A stretch of DNA of 64,000 bases from Streptomyces sp. NBC_00878 (GTDB taxonomy: Bacteria; Actinomycetota; Actinomycetes; Streptomycetales; Streptomycetaceae), in the NCBI RefSeq assembly GCF_026341515.1, contig NZ_JAPEOK010000001.1, forward strand, positions 3,968,001-4,032,000, written 5' to 3'. Numbering within the stretch: the stretch's first letter is position 1; each line of letters starts with the position of its first letter. Under the pieces are notes generated by a model. That model was not told the origin of the DNA. It saw nothing but the letters and a program-made list of their open reading frames with translations, and ran no database searches. Positions 1 through 7,201 of the stretch are shown here, one piece after another. The translations under genes and the position numbers were made by a program.

Positions 1-61
1 CCACCTCCCGCAGGGCCTGCCAGTCGACCTCGGCCGCGGATCCGGTTTCGGCGGACGTCAC
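1..61 (-). CDS. cdd: Cytidine deaminase, N-terminal fragment (runs off window)
   Basis: Only the first 20 codons are inside the window. They begin with GTG at 61-59 and read MTSAETGSAAEVDWQALREV on the minus strand. The 'VDW..LRE' start is what I remember of actinobacterial cytidine deaminases, which convert cytidine to uridine in pyrimidine salvage. The start overlaps the stop of the upstream permease by four bases (GTGA), so the gene is translationally coupled to the transporter operon. The position directly behind a BMP-type nucleoside transporter supports the call. The catalytic zinc motif lies outside the window, so the identification rests on the N-terminus and context. Confidence 0.6.
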   Translation of the reverse strand, partial: MTSAETGSAAEVDWQALREV

Positions 62-1323
62 GTGCCCTGCCCCCGCCGGTACGGCATGCCGTCCGCCTTC
101 GGCATCCGCAGCCGCTGGGCGGACAGCGAGAGGACGAGCAGCGTGATGACGTACGGCGTCGCGGAGACGACCTGGTTCGGCACCACGTCGGTGAGCGCGT
201 ACCAGGTGAACATCAGCACGCCGACGGCGAAGGTGATCACGGCGGGCACGTACTTCTTCCTGACCAGCAGCCAGATCGCGCCGATGGCCAGCAGTATGGC
301 GCCGAGCAGCAGCAGCGCGTGGACGTTCTCGGCGCCGCCGCGGAGGTTGAGGCTGTCGGTGTAGCCGAACAGGCCCGCGCCGAGGGCGAGTCCGCCCGGC
401 ATCCAGTTGCCGAAGATCATCGCGGCGAGACCGATGTAGCCGCGACCGCTGGTCTGGCCCTCCAGGTAGAAGGGGTTGGCGACGGTGGAGAGGAAGACAC
501 CGCCGAGGCCCGCCAGACCGCCGGAGATGATCACGGCCAGGTACTTGTACCTGTAGACGTTGACGCCGAGCGACTCGGCCGCGACCGGGTTCTCGCCGCA
601 GGACCGCAGCCGCAGGCCGAAGGCCGTGCGCCACAGGATCCACCAGGTGGCCGGGATCAGCGCGACGGCGATCAGGGTCAGCCAGGAGACGTTGGTGACC
701 AGACCGCCGAGCAGACCCGCGAGGTCCGAGATGAAGAACCAGCCCTTGTCGTTGAGGTCGACGAGCGCGTCGGACAGTCCTGGCACCGTGAAGTCGCCGA
801 TCGACTCGACCGGCGGGGACTGCTTGGCCGAGCCGCCCTGGACGCCCTCGAAGGCGAGCGGGGCAAGGTAGCGGGTGATGCCGAGGGCCAGGATGTTGAT
901 GGCCACACCGGAGACGATGTGGTTGACGTTGAAGGTGACCGTGACGATCGCGTGCAGCAGACCGCCGAGGCAGCCGCCGATGATGCCGATGATGACGCCG
1001 TTCCACGGGCCCCACTGGTAGCCGGCCCAGGCGCCGAACCAGGTGCCGAAGATCATCATGCCTTCGAGGCCGATGTTGACGACGCCCGCGCGCTCGGCCC
1101 ACAGGCCGCCGAGACCGGCCAGGCCGATCGGGACGGCCAGTTCGAGCGCGGTGGACATCTGGCTGACGTTGGTGATGCCGTCGGCGCCGGTGATGATGCG
1201 GACGAGCGAGGTCAGCGCCAGGCCGCCCGCGATGACCAGCAGCAGGACGGGCCAGGTCAGCCGACGGCTGGTGGGCACCGCGGGCTGCAGCGAGGGCTGG
1301 TTGAGGTCGGTCACGGTGGTCAT
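58..1323 (-). CDS. ABC transporter permease, BMP-type nucleoside uptake (second permease)
   Basis: A polytopic inner-membrane permease of about 421 residues in the branched-chain/simple-sugar permease superfamily (BPD_transp_2). The start is ATG at 1323, giving MTTVTDLNQPSL; the longer open frame upstream is arginine-rich read-through. Visible family signatures are the ERAGVVNIGLEGMM segment after the first membrane spans and the cytoplasmic coupling loop around AAESLGVNVYRYK, followed by SGGLAGLGG. Its ATG overlaps the stop of the preceding permease (ATGA), and its stop overlaps the start of the cytidine deaminase gene. It should form the translocation pore with the neighbouring permease. 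Nucleoside specificity is inferred from the BMP lipoproteins and the cdd neighbour. Confidence 0.92.
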   Translation of the reverse strand: MTTVTDLNQPSLQPAVPTSRRLTWPVLLLVIAGGLALTSLVRIITGADGITNVSQMSTALELAVPIGLAGLGGLWAERAGVVNIGLEGMMIFGTWFGAWAGYQWGPWNGVIIGIIGGCLGGLLHAIVTVTFNVNHIVSGVAINILALGITRYLAPLAFEGVQGGSAKQSPPVESIGDFTVPGLSDALVDLNDKGWFFISDLAGLLGGLVTNVSWLTLIAVALIPATWWILWRTAFGLRLRSCGENPVAAESLGVNVYRYKYLAVIISGGLAGLGGVFLSTVANPFYLEGQTSGRGYIGLAAMIFGNWMPGGLALGAGLFGYTDSLNLRGGAENVHALLLLGAILLAIGAIWLLVRKKYVPAVITFAVGVLMFTWYALTDVVPNQVVSATPYVITLLVLSLSAQRLRMPKADGMPYRRGQGT

Positions 1324-2450
1324 CGTCCGGCCACCTCCTTCTTGGTGTTGTTGTCGGAGGTGGCGCCGAGGACGTGGCCCGCCGCGAGTTCCGCGCCGAC
1401 GCGGCGCTGCTGGCGGCGCAGACCCCATTCGCGTACGGCCTCGTACGAGACGACGACCGCGATCACGATCAGGCCCTGCATGATGACCGCGATCTCCTTG
1501 TCGTACCCGTGGAAGTCGAGCTCGGGCGAGGCCTTGTCCAGCCAGGCCCAGAGGAGGGCCGCGAAGGCGATGCCCGTCGGGCTGTTGCGGCCGAGCAGGG
1601 CGATGCCGATGCCGAGGAAGCCGATGCCGGTCGGGAAGTTGAGGCTGTAGGTGTGCGTGTCGCCGAGCAGGATCGGCAGGCCCGCGAGGCCGGCCAGACC
1701 GCCGGAGAGCAGCATGGCGGTGAGCACCATGCGCTTGGGGTTCACGCCGCTGGCCGCGGCGGCCGACTCGGAGGCGCCCGAGGCGCGCAGGTCGAAGCCG
1801 AAGCGGGTGCGGTTGAGGACGACCCAGTAGCCGATGCCGAGCAGCACCGCGAGGATCACGAGGCCGTAGATCTCGCCGGCGTCGCCCATGTCGAAGCCGG
1901 GGACCCAGCCGGACTCCTTCATCTCGCCGGTGGTGTTGTTGTTGCCGACCTTGACGCCGAAGACGTTGGGCAGCCAGAAGTAGGCGATGACGGAGGTCGC
2001 GATCGCGTTCAGCATGATCGTCGCGACGACCTCGCTGACCCCTCGGGTGACCTTGAGGACACCGGCGATGCCGGCCCAGAACGCGCCGGTGAGGACCGCG
2101 GTCAGGATCAGCAGCGGGACCTGGAGGACGGCCGGCAGGGCGACATGGGCACCGACGACCGCGGCCATCATGGCGGCGAGCTGGTACTGCCCGTCCACAC
2201 CGATGTTGAACAGGTTCATCCGGAAGCCGATGGCCACCGCCAGCGCCGCGATGTAGTACAGCGAGGCCTGGTTGATGATCAGGACCTGGATGTCGGAGAA
2301 CGTGGCCTGCTCGAACATGAGCGTGTACGGCTCGATCGGGTTCTTCCCCGAGGCGATCAGCACGACCGAGGTCAGCGCCACGGCCACGACGAGCGCGATG
2401 ACCGGTCCGGCCACCGCGAGGAGCAGTCGCTCCTTGTCGAACTTCTTCAT
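1320..2450 (-). CDS. ABC transporter permease, BMP-type nucleoside uptake (first permease)
   Basis: A polytopic membrane protein of 376 residues starting MKKFDKERLLLAVAG with ATG at 2450. Family landmarks are RMNLFNIGVDGQYQLAAM in the first half and the loop ASGASESAAAASGVNPKRM followed by LSGGLAGLAG, which match the paired permease encoded next. It overlaps the ATPase gene upstream and the second permease downstream by ATGA in both cases, so the three genes are translationally coupled. It is predicted to heterodimerise with the second permease and be driven by the ATPase at 2450-4075. The substrate is inferred from context to be nucleosides. Confidence 0.93.
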   Translation of the reverse strand: MKKFDKERLLLAVAGPVIALVVAVALTSVVLIASGKNPIEPYTLMFEQATFSDIQVLIINQASLYYIAALAVAIGFRMNLFNIGVDGQYQLAAMMAAVVGAHVALPAVLQVPLLILTAVLTGAFWAGIAGVLKVTRGVSEVVATIMLNAIATSVIAYFWLPNVFGVKVGNNNTTGEMKESGWVPGFDMGDAGEIYGLVILAVLLGIGYWVVLNRTRFGFDLRASGASESAAAASGVNPKRMVLTAMLLSGGLAGLAGLPILLGDTHTYSLNFPTGIGFLGIGIALLGRNSPTGIAFAALLWAWLDKASPELDFHGYDKEIAVIMQGLIVIAVVVSYEAVREWGLRRQQRRVGAELAAGHVLGATSDNNTKKEVAGR

Positions 2451-4075
2451 CAGCGGGCCTCGTCTTCCGGGGCGTCCGGGGTGTCTGTGCTCTCGGCGGT
2501 TTCGTCGAGCTCTGCCTGCTCTGCTTCCTCTGCCTGCACTTCTTCGAGCTGTTCTACGAGCTCTTCGTTCTCCAGGTGACCGGAGGCCGCGCCGGTCATG
2601 GCCGAGCCGAGCTCCTCCGGGGTGATGGTCGCCGGATCGGCGTCCGCGACCAGCTTGCCGTTGTAGATCACCCGGAGGGTGTCGGACAGACCGATGAGCT
2701 CGTCCAGGTCGGCGGAGATCAGCAGGACGGCGAGACCCTCGCGGCGGGCCTCGCGGATGTGGTCCCAGATCGCGGCCTGCGCGCCGACGTCCACCCCGCG
2801 GGTGGGGTGGGCGGCGATCAGGAACCGCGGCTTGTGGGTCATCTCGCGGCCGACGATCAGCTTCTGCTGGTTGCCGCCGGACAGCGAGGCGGCGGTGACG
2901 TCGATACCGGGCGTGCGGACGTCGTACGCCTCGACGATGCGGCGCGTGTCGTCCTGGGCGCCCTTGATGTCGAGCCAGACGCCCTTCGCGTTGGGCTTCT
3001 CGGTGACGTGGCCGAGGATGCGGTTCTCCCAGAGCGGGGCCTCCAGGAGCAGGCCGTGGCGGTGGCGGTCCTCGGGGATGTAGCCGATGCCCTGTTCGCG
3101 GCGCCTGCGGGTGGCCCAGGAGGTGATCTCCTCGGCGGCCAGCGTGATGGCCCCGGAGTCGGCGGGCTTGAGGCCGATGAGGGCCTCGATCAGCTCGGTC
3201 TGGCCGTTGCCCTCGACACCGGCCAGGCCCAGGATCTCGCCCTCGTGGATGGTGAAGCTGATGTCGTCGAGCAGGGCCTTGCCGCCGGGGGCGACCAGGC
3301 GCAGCTTCTCGACGGTCAGCACCGGCCGGTCGGTGACGGTCGACTCGGCGGTCTCCGGGGTGGGCAGTTCGCTGCCGACCATCAGCTCGGCGAGCTGACG
3401 CGGGGTGGTCTCGGACGGGACGGCGGTGCCGACCGTCGTGCCCCGGCGGATCACCGTGATGTCGTCGGCGACCGACAGGACCTCGCCCAGCTTGTGCGAG
3501 ATGAAGATGACCGACAGTCCCTCGGACTTGAGCTCGCGCAGGTTGGCGAAGAGCGCGTCGACCTCCTGCGGCACGAGGACCGCGGTGGGCTCGTCGAGGA
3601 TGAGGATCCGGGCGCCGCGGTAGAGGACCTTGAGGATCTCCACGCGCTGGCGGTCGGCGACACCGAGCTCCTCGACCAGGGCGTCGGGCCGCGCGCCGAG
3701 GCCGTAGCGCTCGGAGAGCTCGACGATCCGGCGACGGGCCTTGGCGCCGATGCCGTACGACTTCTCGCTGCCCAGGACGACGTTCTCCAGGACGGTGAGG
3801 TTGTCGGCGAGCATGAAGTGCTGGTGGACCATGCCGATGCCGCGAGCGATGGCGTCGGCGGGCGACGAGAAGGTGACCTGGTCTCCTTCGACGGCGATCG
3901 TCCCCTCGTCCGGCTTCTGCATGCCGTAGAGGATCTTCATCAGCGTCGACTTGCCGGCCCCGTTCTCGCCGACGAGGGCGTGGACGGTGCCCTTGCGGAC
4001 GCTGAGGTGGATGTCGTGGTTGGCCACGACGCCGGGGAATCGCTTGGTGATCCCGGCGAGTTCGACCGCGGTCAC
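2450..4075 (-). CDS. ABC transporter ATP-binding protein, two fused nucleotide-binding domains
   Basis: A cytoplasmic ATPase of about 541 residues with tandem ABC domains, as in sugar and nucleoside importers (MglA/BmpB-like). Domain 1 has Walker A GENGAGKST at residues 36-44 and Walker B ILILDEPTAVL. Domain 2 has the usual degenerate Walker A (GVEGNGQTEL) and the signature LSGGNQQK. The last ~55 residues form a Glu/Asp-rich tail (EELVEQLEEVQAEEAEQAEL onward) that is not needed for the fold. The start is uncertain: GTG 4075 has no good ribosome site, while a strong AGGAGA at 4133-4128 sits 8 nt before an in-frame ATC at 4120, which would add 15 residues. The gene overlaps the first permease by ATGA. 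Confidence 0.93.
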   Translation of the reverse strand: MTAVELAGITKRFPGVVANHDIHLSVRKGTVHALVGENGAGKSTLMKILYGMQKPDEGTIAVEGDQVTFSSPADAIARGIGMVHQHFMLADNLTVLENVVLGSEKSYGIGAKARRRIVELSERYGLGARPDALVEELGVADRQRVEILKVLYRGARILILDEPTAVLVPQEVDALFANLRELKSEGLSVIFISHKLGEVLSVADDITVIRRGTTVGTAVPSETTPRQLAELMVGSELPTPETAESTVTDRPVLTVEKLRLVAPGGKALLDDISFTIHEGEILGLAGVEGNGQTELIEALIGLKPADSGAITLAAEEITSWATRRRREQGIGYIPEDRHRHGLLLEAPLWENRILGHVTEKPNAKGVWLDIKGAQDDTRRIVEAYDVRTPGIDVTAASLSGGNQQKLIVGREMTHKPRFLIAAHPTRGVDVGAQAAIWDHIREARREGLAVLLISADLDELIGLSDTLRVIYNGKLVADADPATITPEELGSAMTGAASGHLENEELVEQLEEVQAEEAEQAELDETAESTDTPDAPEDEAR

Positions 4076-4151
4076 CGATCCGTTGACCGCGCCGGCCGGA
4101 GGACTGCTTGACGCGTTGATGGCGCACTCTCCTGAAGGGAAAGGGGGTCGT

Positions 4152-4163
4152 CTACGCGCGTAG
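4152..4163. promoter_or_regulatory. Palindromic operator candidate in front of the ABC ATPase
   Basis: A perfect 12-bp palindrome, CTACGCGCGTAG, about 30 bp upstream of the likely translation start of the ATPase gene. Two one-mismatch relatives (TAACGCGCGTAG) occur at 5612 and 6939 in front of the two lipoprotein genes. Three recurrences at equivalent positions in one transport locus suggest a shared transcription factor. I cannot name the regulator. Confidence 0.6.
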
Positions 4164-4306
4164 CGCCCCTACGGCAACATGAGGGGCCGACGCGCCGCGA
4201 GAACGGGGTACGGGGAGCCAGGCTCCCCGTACCCCGTTGAGCGGACGTAACCCCGCGGTTACGAGCGACTCCGGGAAAGATCGGTGTCCCGAACTTCCCC
4301 GGATCG

Positions 4307-4475
4307 CTAGGGGGTGTTTCGAAGGTCCTGTGCGGTGCCCGCGGTGTCCGGTGCGTGCTCTCGGTGTGCCGACCGGAAGCCCTCGTACTGGACGTACTTG
4401 GGCTTTCGGTCGGTGCAGCGAGAGCGCGTGCCGGGCGCCGTGGGTGCTGTGCGGGACCTTCGAAACACCCCCTAG
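4307..4475 (+). repeat. 169-bp hairpin element with 22-bp perfect terminal inverted repeats (MITE-like)
   Basis: The element lies between the lipoprotein gene and the ATPase gene. Its ends (4307-4328 and 4454-4475) are exact inverted repeats of 22 bp that begin and end in CTAG and contain GGGGGTGTTTCGAAGG. Folding about position 4391 pairs 4307-4388 with 4394-4475 without bulges. Of 82 positions, 64 are Watson-Crick, 15 are G:T and 3 are mismatched (4364/4418, 4383/4399, 4384/4398), closing on a 5-nt loop. All wobble pairs are G:T on the plus strand and none is A:C. The CTAG ends are consistent with a MITE using TA or CTAG targets, perhaps IS5-related, but no transposase is present. It may also act as a terminator or attenuator inside the operon. 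Confidence 0.8.
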
Positions 4476-4495
4476 CTGCTCCTGAGGTACTGCTG

Positions 4496-5545
4496 TCAGC
4501 TGGTCTTGACCTTGATCTCGCCGCCGATGATCTTCTCCTTGGCCGCCTGAACGGCTTCCTGGATCGCGGTGTCGCTCTTGAATTTCGGGTTGGAGTCCGC
4601 GAGGCCGACCTCACCGGACTTCAAATCGCCCCTGACGATACCGGTCCCCGGCTTGCCTTCCTCGACCGACTTCGCGAGGTTGTACACCGCCTTGGCGACG
4701 TCCTTCGTCGCGGAGGTGAGGATGGAGTCCTTGTACTTGCTCAGGGCTTCCTGCTGGTACTGGTCGGAGTCGACACCGATCGCCCACACCTTCTTGGCGG
4801 AGGCGGCCTCGATGACACCCTGCCCCGAAAGACCGGCCGCCGCGTAGACGACGTCGGCCTTCTTCTCGATCTGACCCTCGGCGGCCGTCTTGCCCTTGTC
4901 GGGGCTGGCGAAGCCGCCCTCCTCGGCGGTCTGCGTCAGGTACTGCGACAGGACCTTCACGCCGGGCTTGGTGTCCTTGACGCCCTGCGCGAAGCCCGCT
5001 CCGAACTTGTGGATCAGCGGGATGTCCACACCGCCGACGAACCCGACGGTGTTGGTCTTGGTCGCCTTGGCGGCGGCGACACCGGCGAGGTACGAGGCCT
5101 CCTGCTCGGAGAAGACCAGGTCCGCGACGTTCTCCGCCTCGATGGTGGAGTCGTCGACGATGCCGAAGGTGGTGTCGGGGTACTTCTCCGCGGCCGCCTT
5201 GACGGCCGGCGCGTAGGCGTAGCCGACGCCGATGACCGGGTTGTGCCCCTGCTTGGCCAGCGAGACCAGACGCTGTTCCTTGTCCGCGTCCGTCTCACCG
5301 TCGGTGGGCTCGATGTCGGCGGTCTCGTAGCCGAACTCGCTCTTCGCCTTCTCCAGACCCGCGAACGCCGCGTCGTTGAAGGACTGGTCGCCCTTGCCGC
5401 CGACGTCGTACGCGATGGCAAGACCCTTGTCGCCCTTCGAGTCCGCCGATCCGGCGGAGGTCGAGGTACCGCCACAGGCGGAGAGGACGAGGGCGAAAGA
5501 GGCGGCCGCTGCGCCTGCGAGCGCGATGCGGGGAACCCGGCGCAT
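4496..5545 (-). CDS. BMP family substrate-binding lipoprotein, copy 1
   Basis: A 349-residue exported lipoprotein. It starts with ATG 5545, preceded by GGAGC, and has an n-region MRRVPRIALAG, a hydrophobic core and the lipobox LSAC followed by GG. The mature protein belongs to the BMP/PnrA family of nucleoside-binding receptors: AIAYDVGGKGDQSFNDAAF near the N-terminus, then PVIGVGYAY, GFVGGVDIPLIHKF and VWAIGVDSDQYQQ. It should capture nucleosides outside the membrane for the ABC system encoded downstream. It is a tandem paralogue of the gene at 5830-6885, with which it shares tracts almost identical even at silent sites. An operator-like palindrome lies 67 bp upstream. Exact ligand preference is not visible. 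Confidence 0.93.
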   Translation of the reverse strand: MRRVPRIALAGAAAASFALVLSACGGTSTSAGSADSKGDKGLAIAYDVGGKGDQSFNDAAFAGLEKAKSEFGYETADIEPTDGETDADKEQRLVSLAKQGHNPVIGVGYAYAPAVKAAAEKYPDTTFGIVDDSTIEAENVADLVFSEQEASYLAGVAAAKATKTNTVGFVGGVDIPLIHKFGAGFAQGVKDTKPGVKVLSQYLTQTAEEGGFASPDKGKTAAEGQIEKKADVVYAAAGLSGQGVIEAASAKKVWAIGVDSDQYQQEALSKYKDSILTSATKDVAKAVYNLAKSVEEGKPGTGIVRGDLKSGEVGLADSNPKFKSDTAIQEAVQAAKEKIIGGEIKVKTS

Positions 5546-5611
5546 GTGTTGTGCTCCTGTTGTCGTACAAGCGCCGGGCGGAACACCTTCGGCGCTGGCT
5601 TCGCCGCAGAT

Positions 5612-5623
5612 TAACGCGCGTAG
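5612..5623. promoter_or_regulatory. Operator candidate upstream of BMP lipoprotein copy 1
   Basis: TAACGCGCGTAG, 67 bp before the ATG at 5545, differs from the perfect palindrome at 4152 by one base. The surrounding TTAACGCGCGTAGAC is also present upstream of the second lipoprotein gene. Confidence 0.55.
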
Positions 5624-5829
5624 ACCTCCTAGAGAACCCCTTCTGTCCACCTTGTTATCCGCCTGTGCCCGAGCTCTCCCGCCGACCCGGGGCGGGCCCC
5701 CGGACCACGGAGGCCCGCCACGCCGGATGACCTGCGCGGGGAACACGGGAGCGGGCGGACATCGTCGATGCCCGCCCGCTCCTGTGACGTGGACCGCTTC
5801 GCCCATCGGGCATCGGTCCGCCCGTCCGA

Positions 5830-6885
5830 CTACTCGGTCTTGACCTTGATGGTGCCGTCGATGATGCCCGCCTTGGCCTTGGCCACGGCGTCGGTGAGAC
5901 CGGCGATCTCGCCCATCTTCGGGTTGCTGTCGGCGAGGCCGACGCCGTCCACCTTCAGGTCGAAGGTCTGGACCCCGGTCAGCGGCTTGCCGTCCTCGAC
6001 CGACTTGGCGAGCGCGTACACCGCACCGCCGACATCCTTGAGCGCCGACGTCAGGATGTAGTCCTTGTACGCGGCCAGCGCCTCCTGGTTGTACTGGTCG
6101 GAGTCGACACCGATCGCCCAGACCTTCTTCTTGGCCGCGGCCTCGATGACACCCTGACCCGACAGGCCGGCGGCCTGGTAGACGACGTCCGCGCCCTTCT
6201 CCAACTGGCCCTCGGCGGCGGCCTTGCCCTTGTCGGGGCTGGAGAAGCCGCCCTCTTCGGCGGTCTGCGTCAGGTACTGCGAGAGGACCTTCACGCCGGA
6301 CTTGGTGTCCTTGACGCCCTGCGCGTAGCCCGCCTCGAACTTGTGGATCAGCGGGATGTCCACACCGCCGACGAACCCGACGGTGTTGGTCTTGGTCGCC
6401 TTGGCGGCGGCGACACCGGCGAGGTACGAGGCCTCCTGCTCGGCGAAGACGAGGGACGCCACGTTGTCGACCTCGACCACGGAGTCCACGATGCCGAAGC
6501 TGGTCTTCGGGTACTTCTTGGCGGCGGCCTCCAGCGCGGGACCGTAGGCGAAGCCGACGCCGATGACCGGGTTGTAGCCCTGCTTGGCCAGCGAGACCAG
6601 ACGCTGTTCCTTGTCCGCGTCCGTCTCACCGTCGGTGGGCTCGATGTCGGCGGTCTGGTAGCCGAACTCCTTCTTCGCCTTCTCCAGACCCGCGAACGCC
6701 GCGTCGTTGAAGGACTGGTCGCCCTTGCCGCCGACGTCGTACGCGATGGCAAGACCCTTGCCACCCGCGCTCTCGCTACTGCTGCTGCCGCCGCTGTCGC
6801 TGCTGGTGCCGCCGCAGGCCGTGGCCGCGAGTGCCAACGACGCGACCCCCACCGCGACGCGGGTCAGGCTGGATATCCGACGCAT
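5830..6885 (-). CDS. BMP family substrate-binding lipoprotein, copy 2
   Basis: A 351-residue lipoprotein starting at ATG 6885 with GGGGAA upstream; the longer frame (MRRTQHPLRGL...) lacks support. The signal peptide ends in a slightly unusual lipobox, ATAC, followed by GG and a Ser/Gly linker. The BMP/PnrA motifs match copy 1 (VGGKGDQSFNDAAF, GFVGGVDIPLIHKF, VWAIGVDSDQYNQ). Copy-specific regions, namely the linker, the segment around TFDLKVDGVG and the C-terminus, have diverged, which suggests a different ligand or expression window. It lies first in the transporter locus, has its own upstream operator candidate, and is followed by copy 1 after about 285 bp. Confidence 0.93.
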   Translation of the reverse strand: MRRISSLTRVAVGVASLALAATACGGTSSDSGGSSSSESAGGKGLAIAYDVGGKGDQSFNDAAFAGLEKAKKEFGYQTADIEPTDGETDADKEQRLVSLAKQGYNPVIGVGFAYGPALEAAAKKYPKTSFGIVDSVVEVDNVASLVFAEQEASYLAGVAAAKATKTNTVGFVGGVDIPLIHKFEAGYAQGVKDTKSGVKVLSQYLTQTAEEGGFSSPDKGKAAAEGQLEKGADVVYQAAGLSGQGVIEAAAKKKVWAIGVDSDQYNQEALAAYKDYILTSALKDVGGAVYALAKSVEDGKPLTGVQTFDLKVDGVGLADSNPKMGEIAGLTDAVAKAKAGIIDGTIKVKTE

Positions 6886-6938
6886 CTGTGGTTCCCCATT
6901 CTCCAAGCCCCGCAGTGGGTGCTGAGTTCGGCGCACAT

Positions 6939-6950
6939 TAACGCGCGTAG
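6939..6950. promoter_or_regulatory. Operator candidate upstream of BMP lipoprotein copy 2
   Basis: TAACGCGCGTAG, 54 bp before the ATG at 6885, is identical to the 5612 copy and one base from the palindrome at 4152. It is the third member of the set in this locus. Confidence 0.55.
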
Positions 6951-7201
6951 ACCCTTGAGGGAACGGGATAGCGCTTGGCCGTTATCCATTCGTGCCGATG
7001 GCCGGTTACGTCCTTGTGAACCCTGGGACCAAAAGGGCACACATGGTCATACAGCACCCACCACGACGGTCACGCTCCGCGCTGGGTCGGTGAAGTCCGC
7101 GTGACGACACGAGCGGTTGTTGACTGCCGACCACGCTACTGCGCGGGGGTACGCGGCGCGACCGGAAGGGACCGGCCACGCCGCCATACAGCCCCTCGTG
7201 C

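Noticed and set aside
2576..4111. A 511-codon plus-strand open frame opposite the ABC ATPase, and similar long frames opposite many genes
   Set aside because: High GC makes long antisense frames frequent. The opposite-strand ATPase has full family motifs, while the plus-strand translation is Asp/Gly/Arg-rich without domains.
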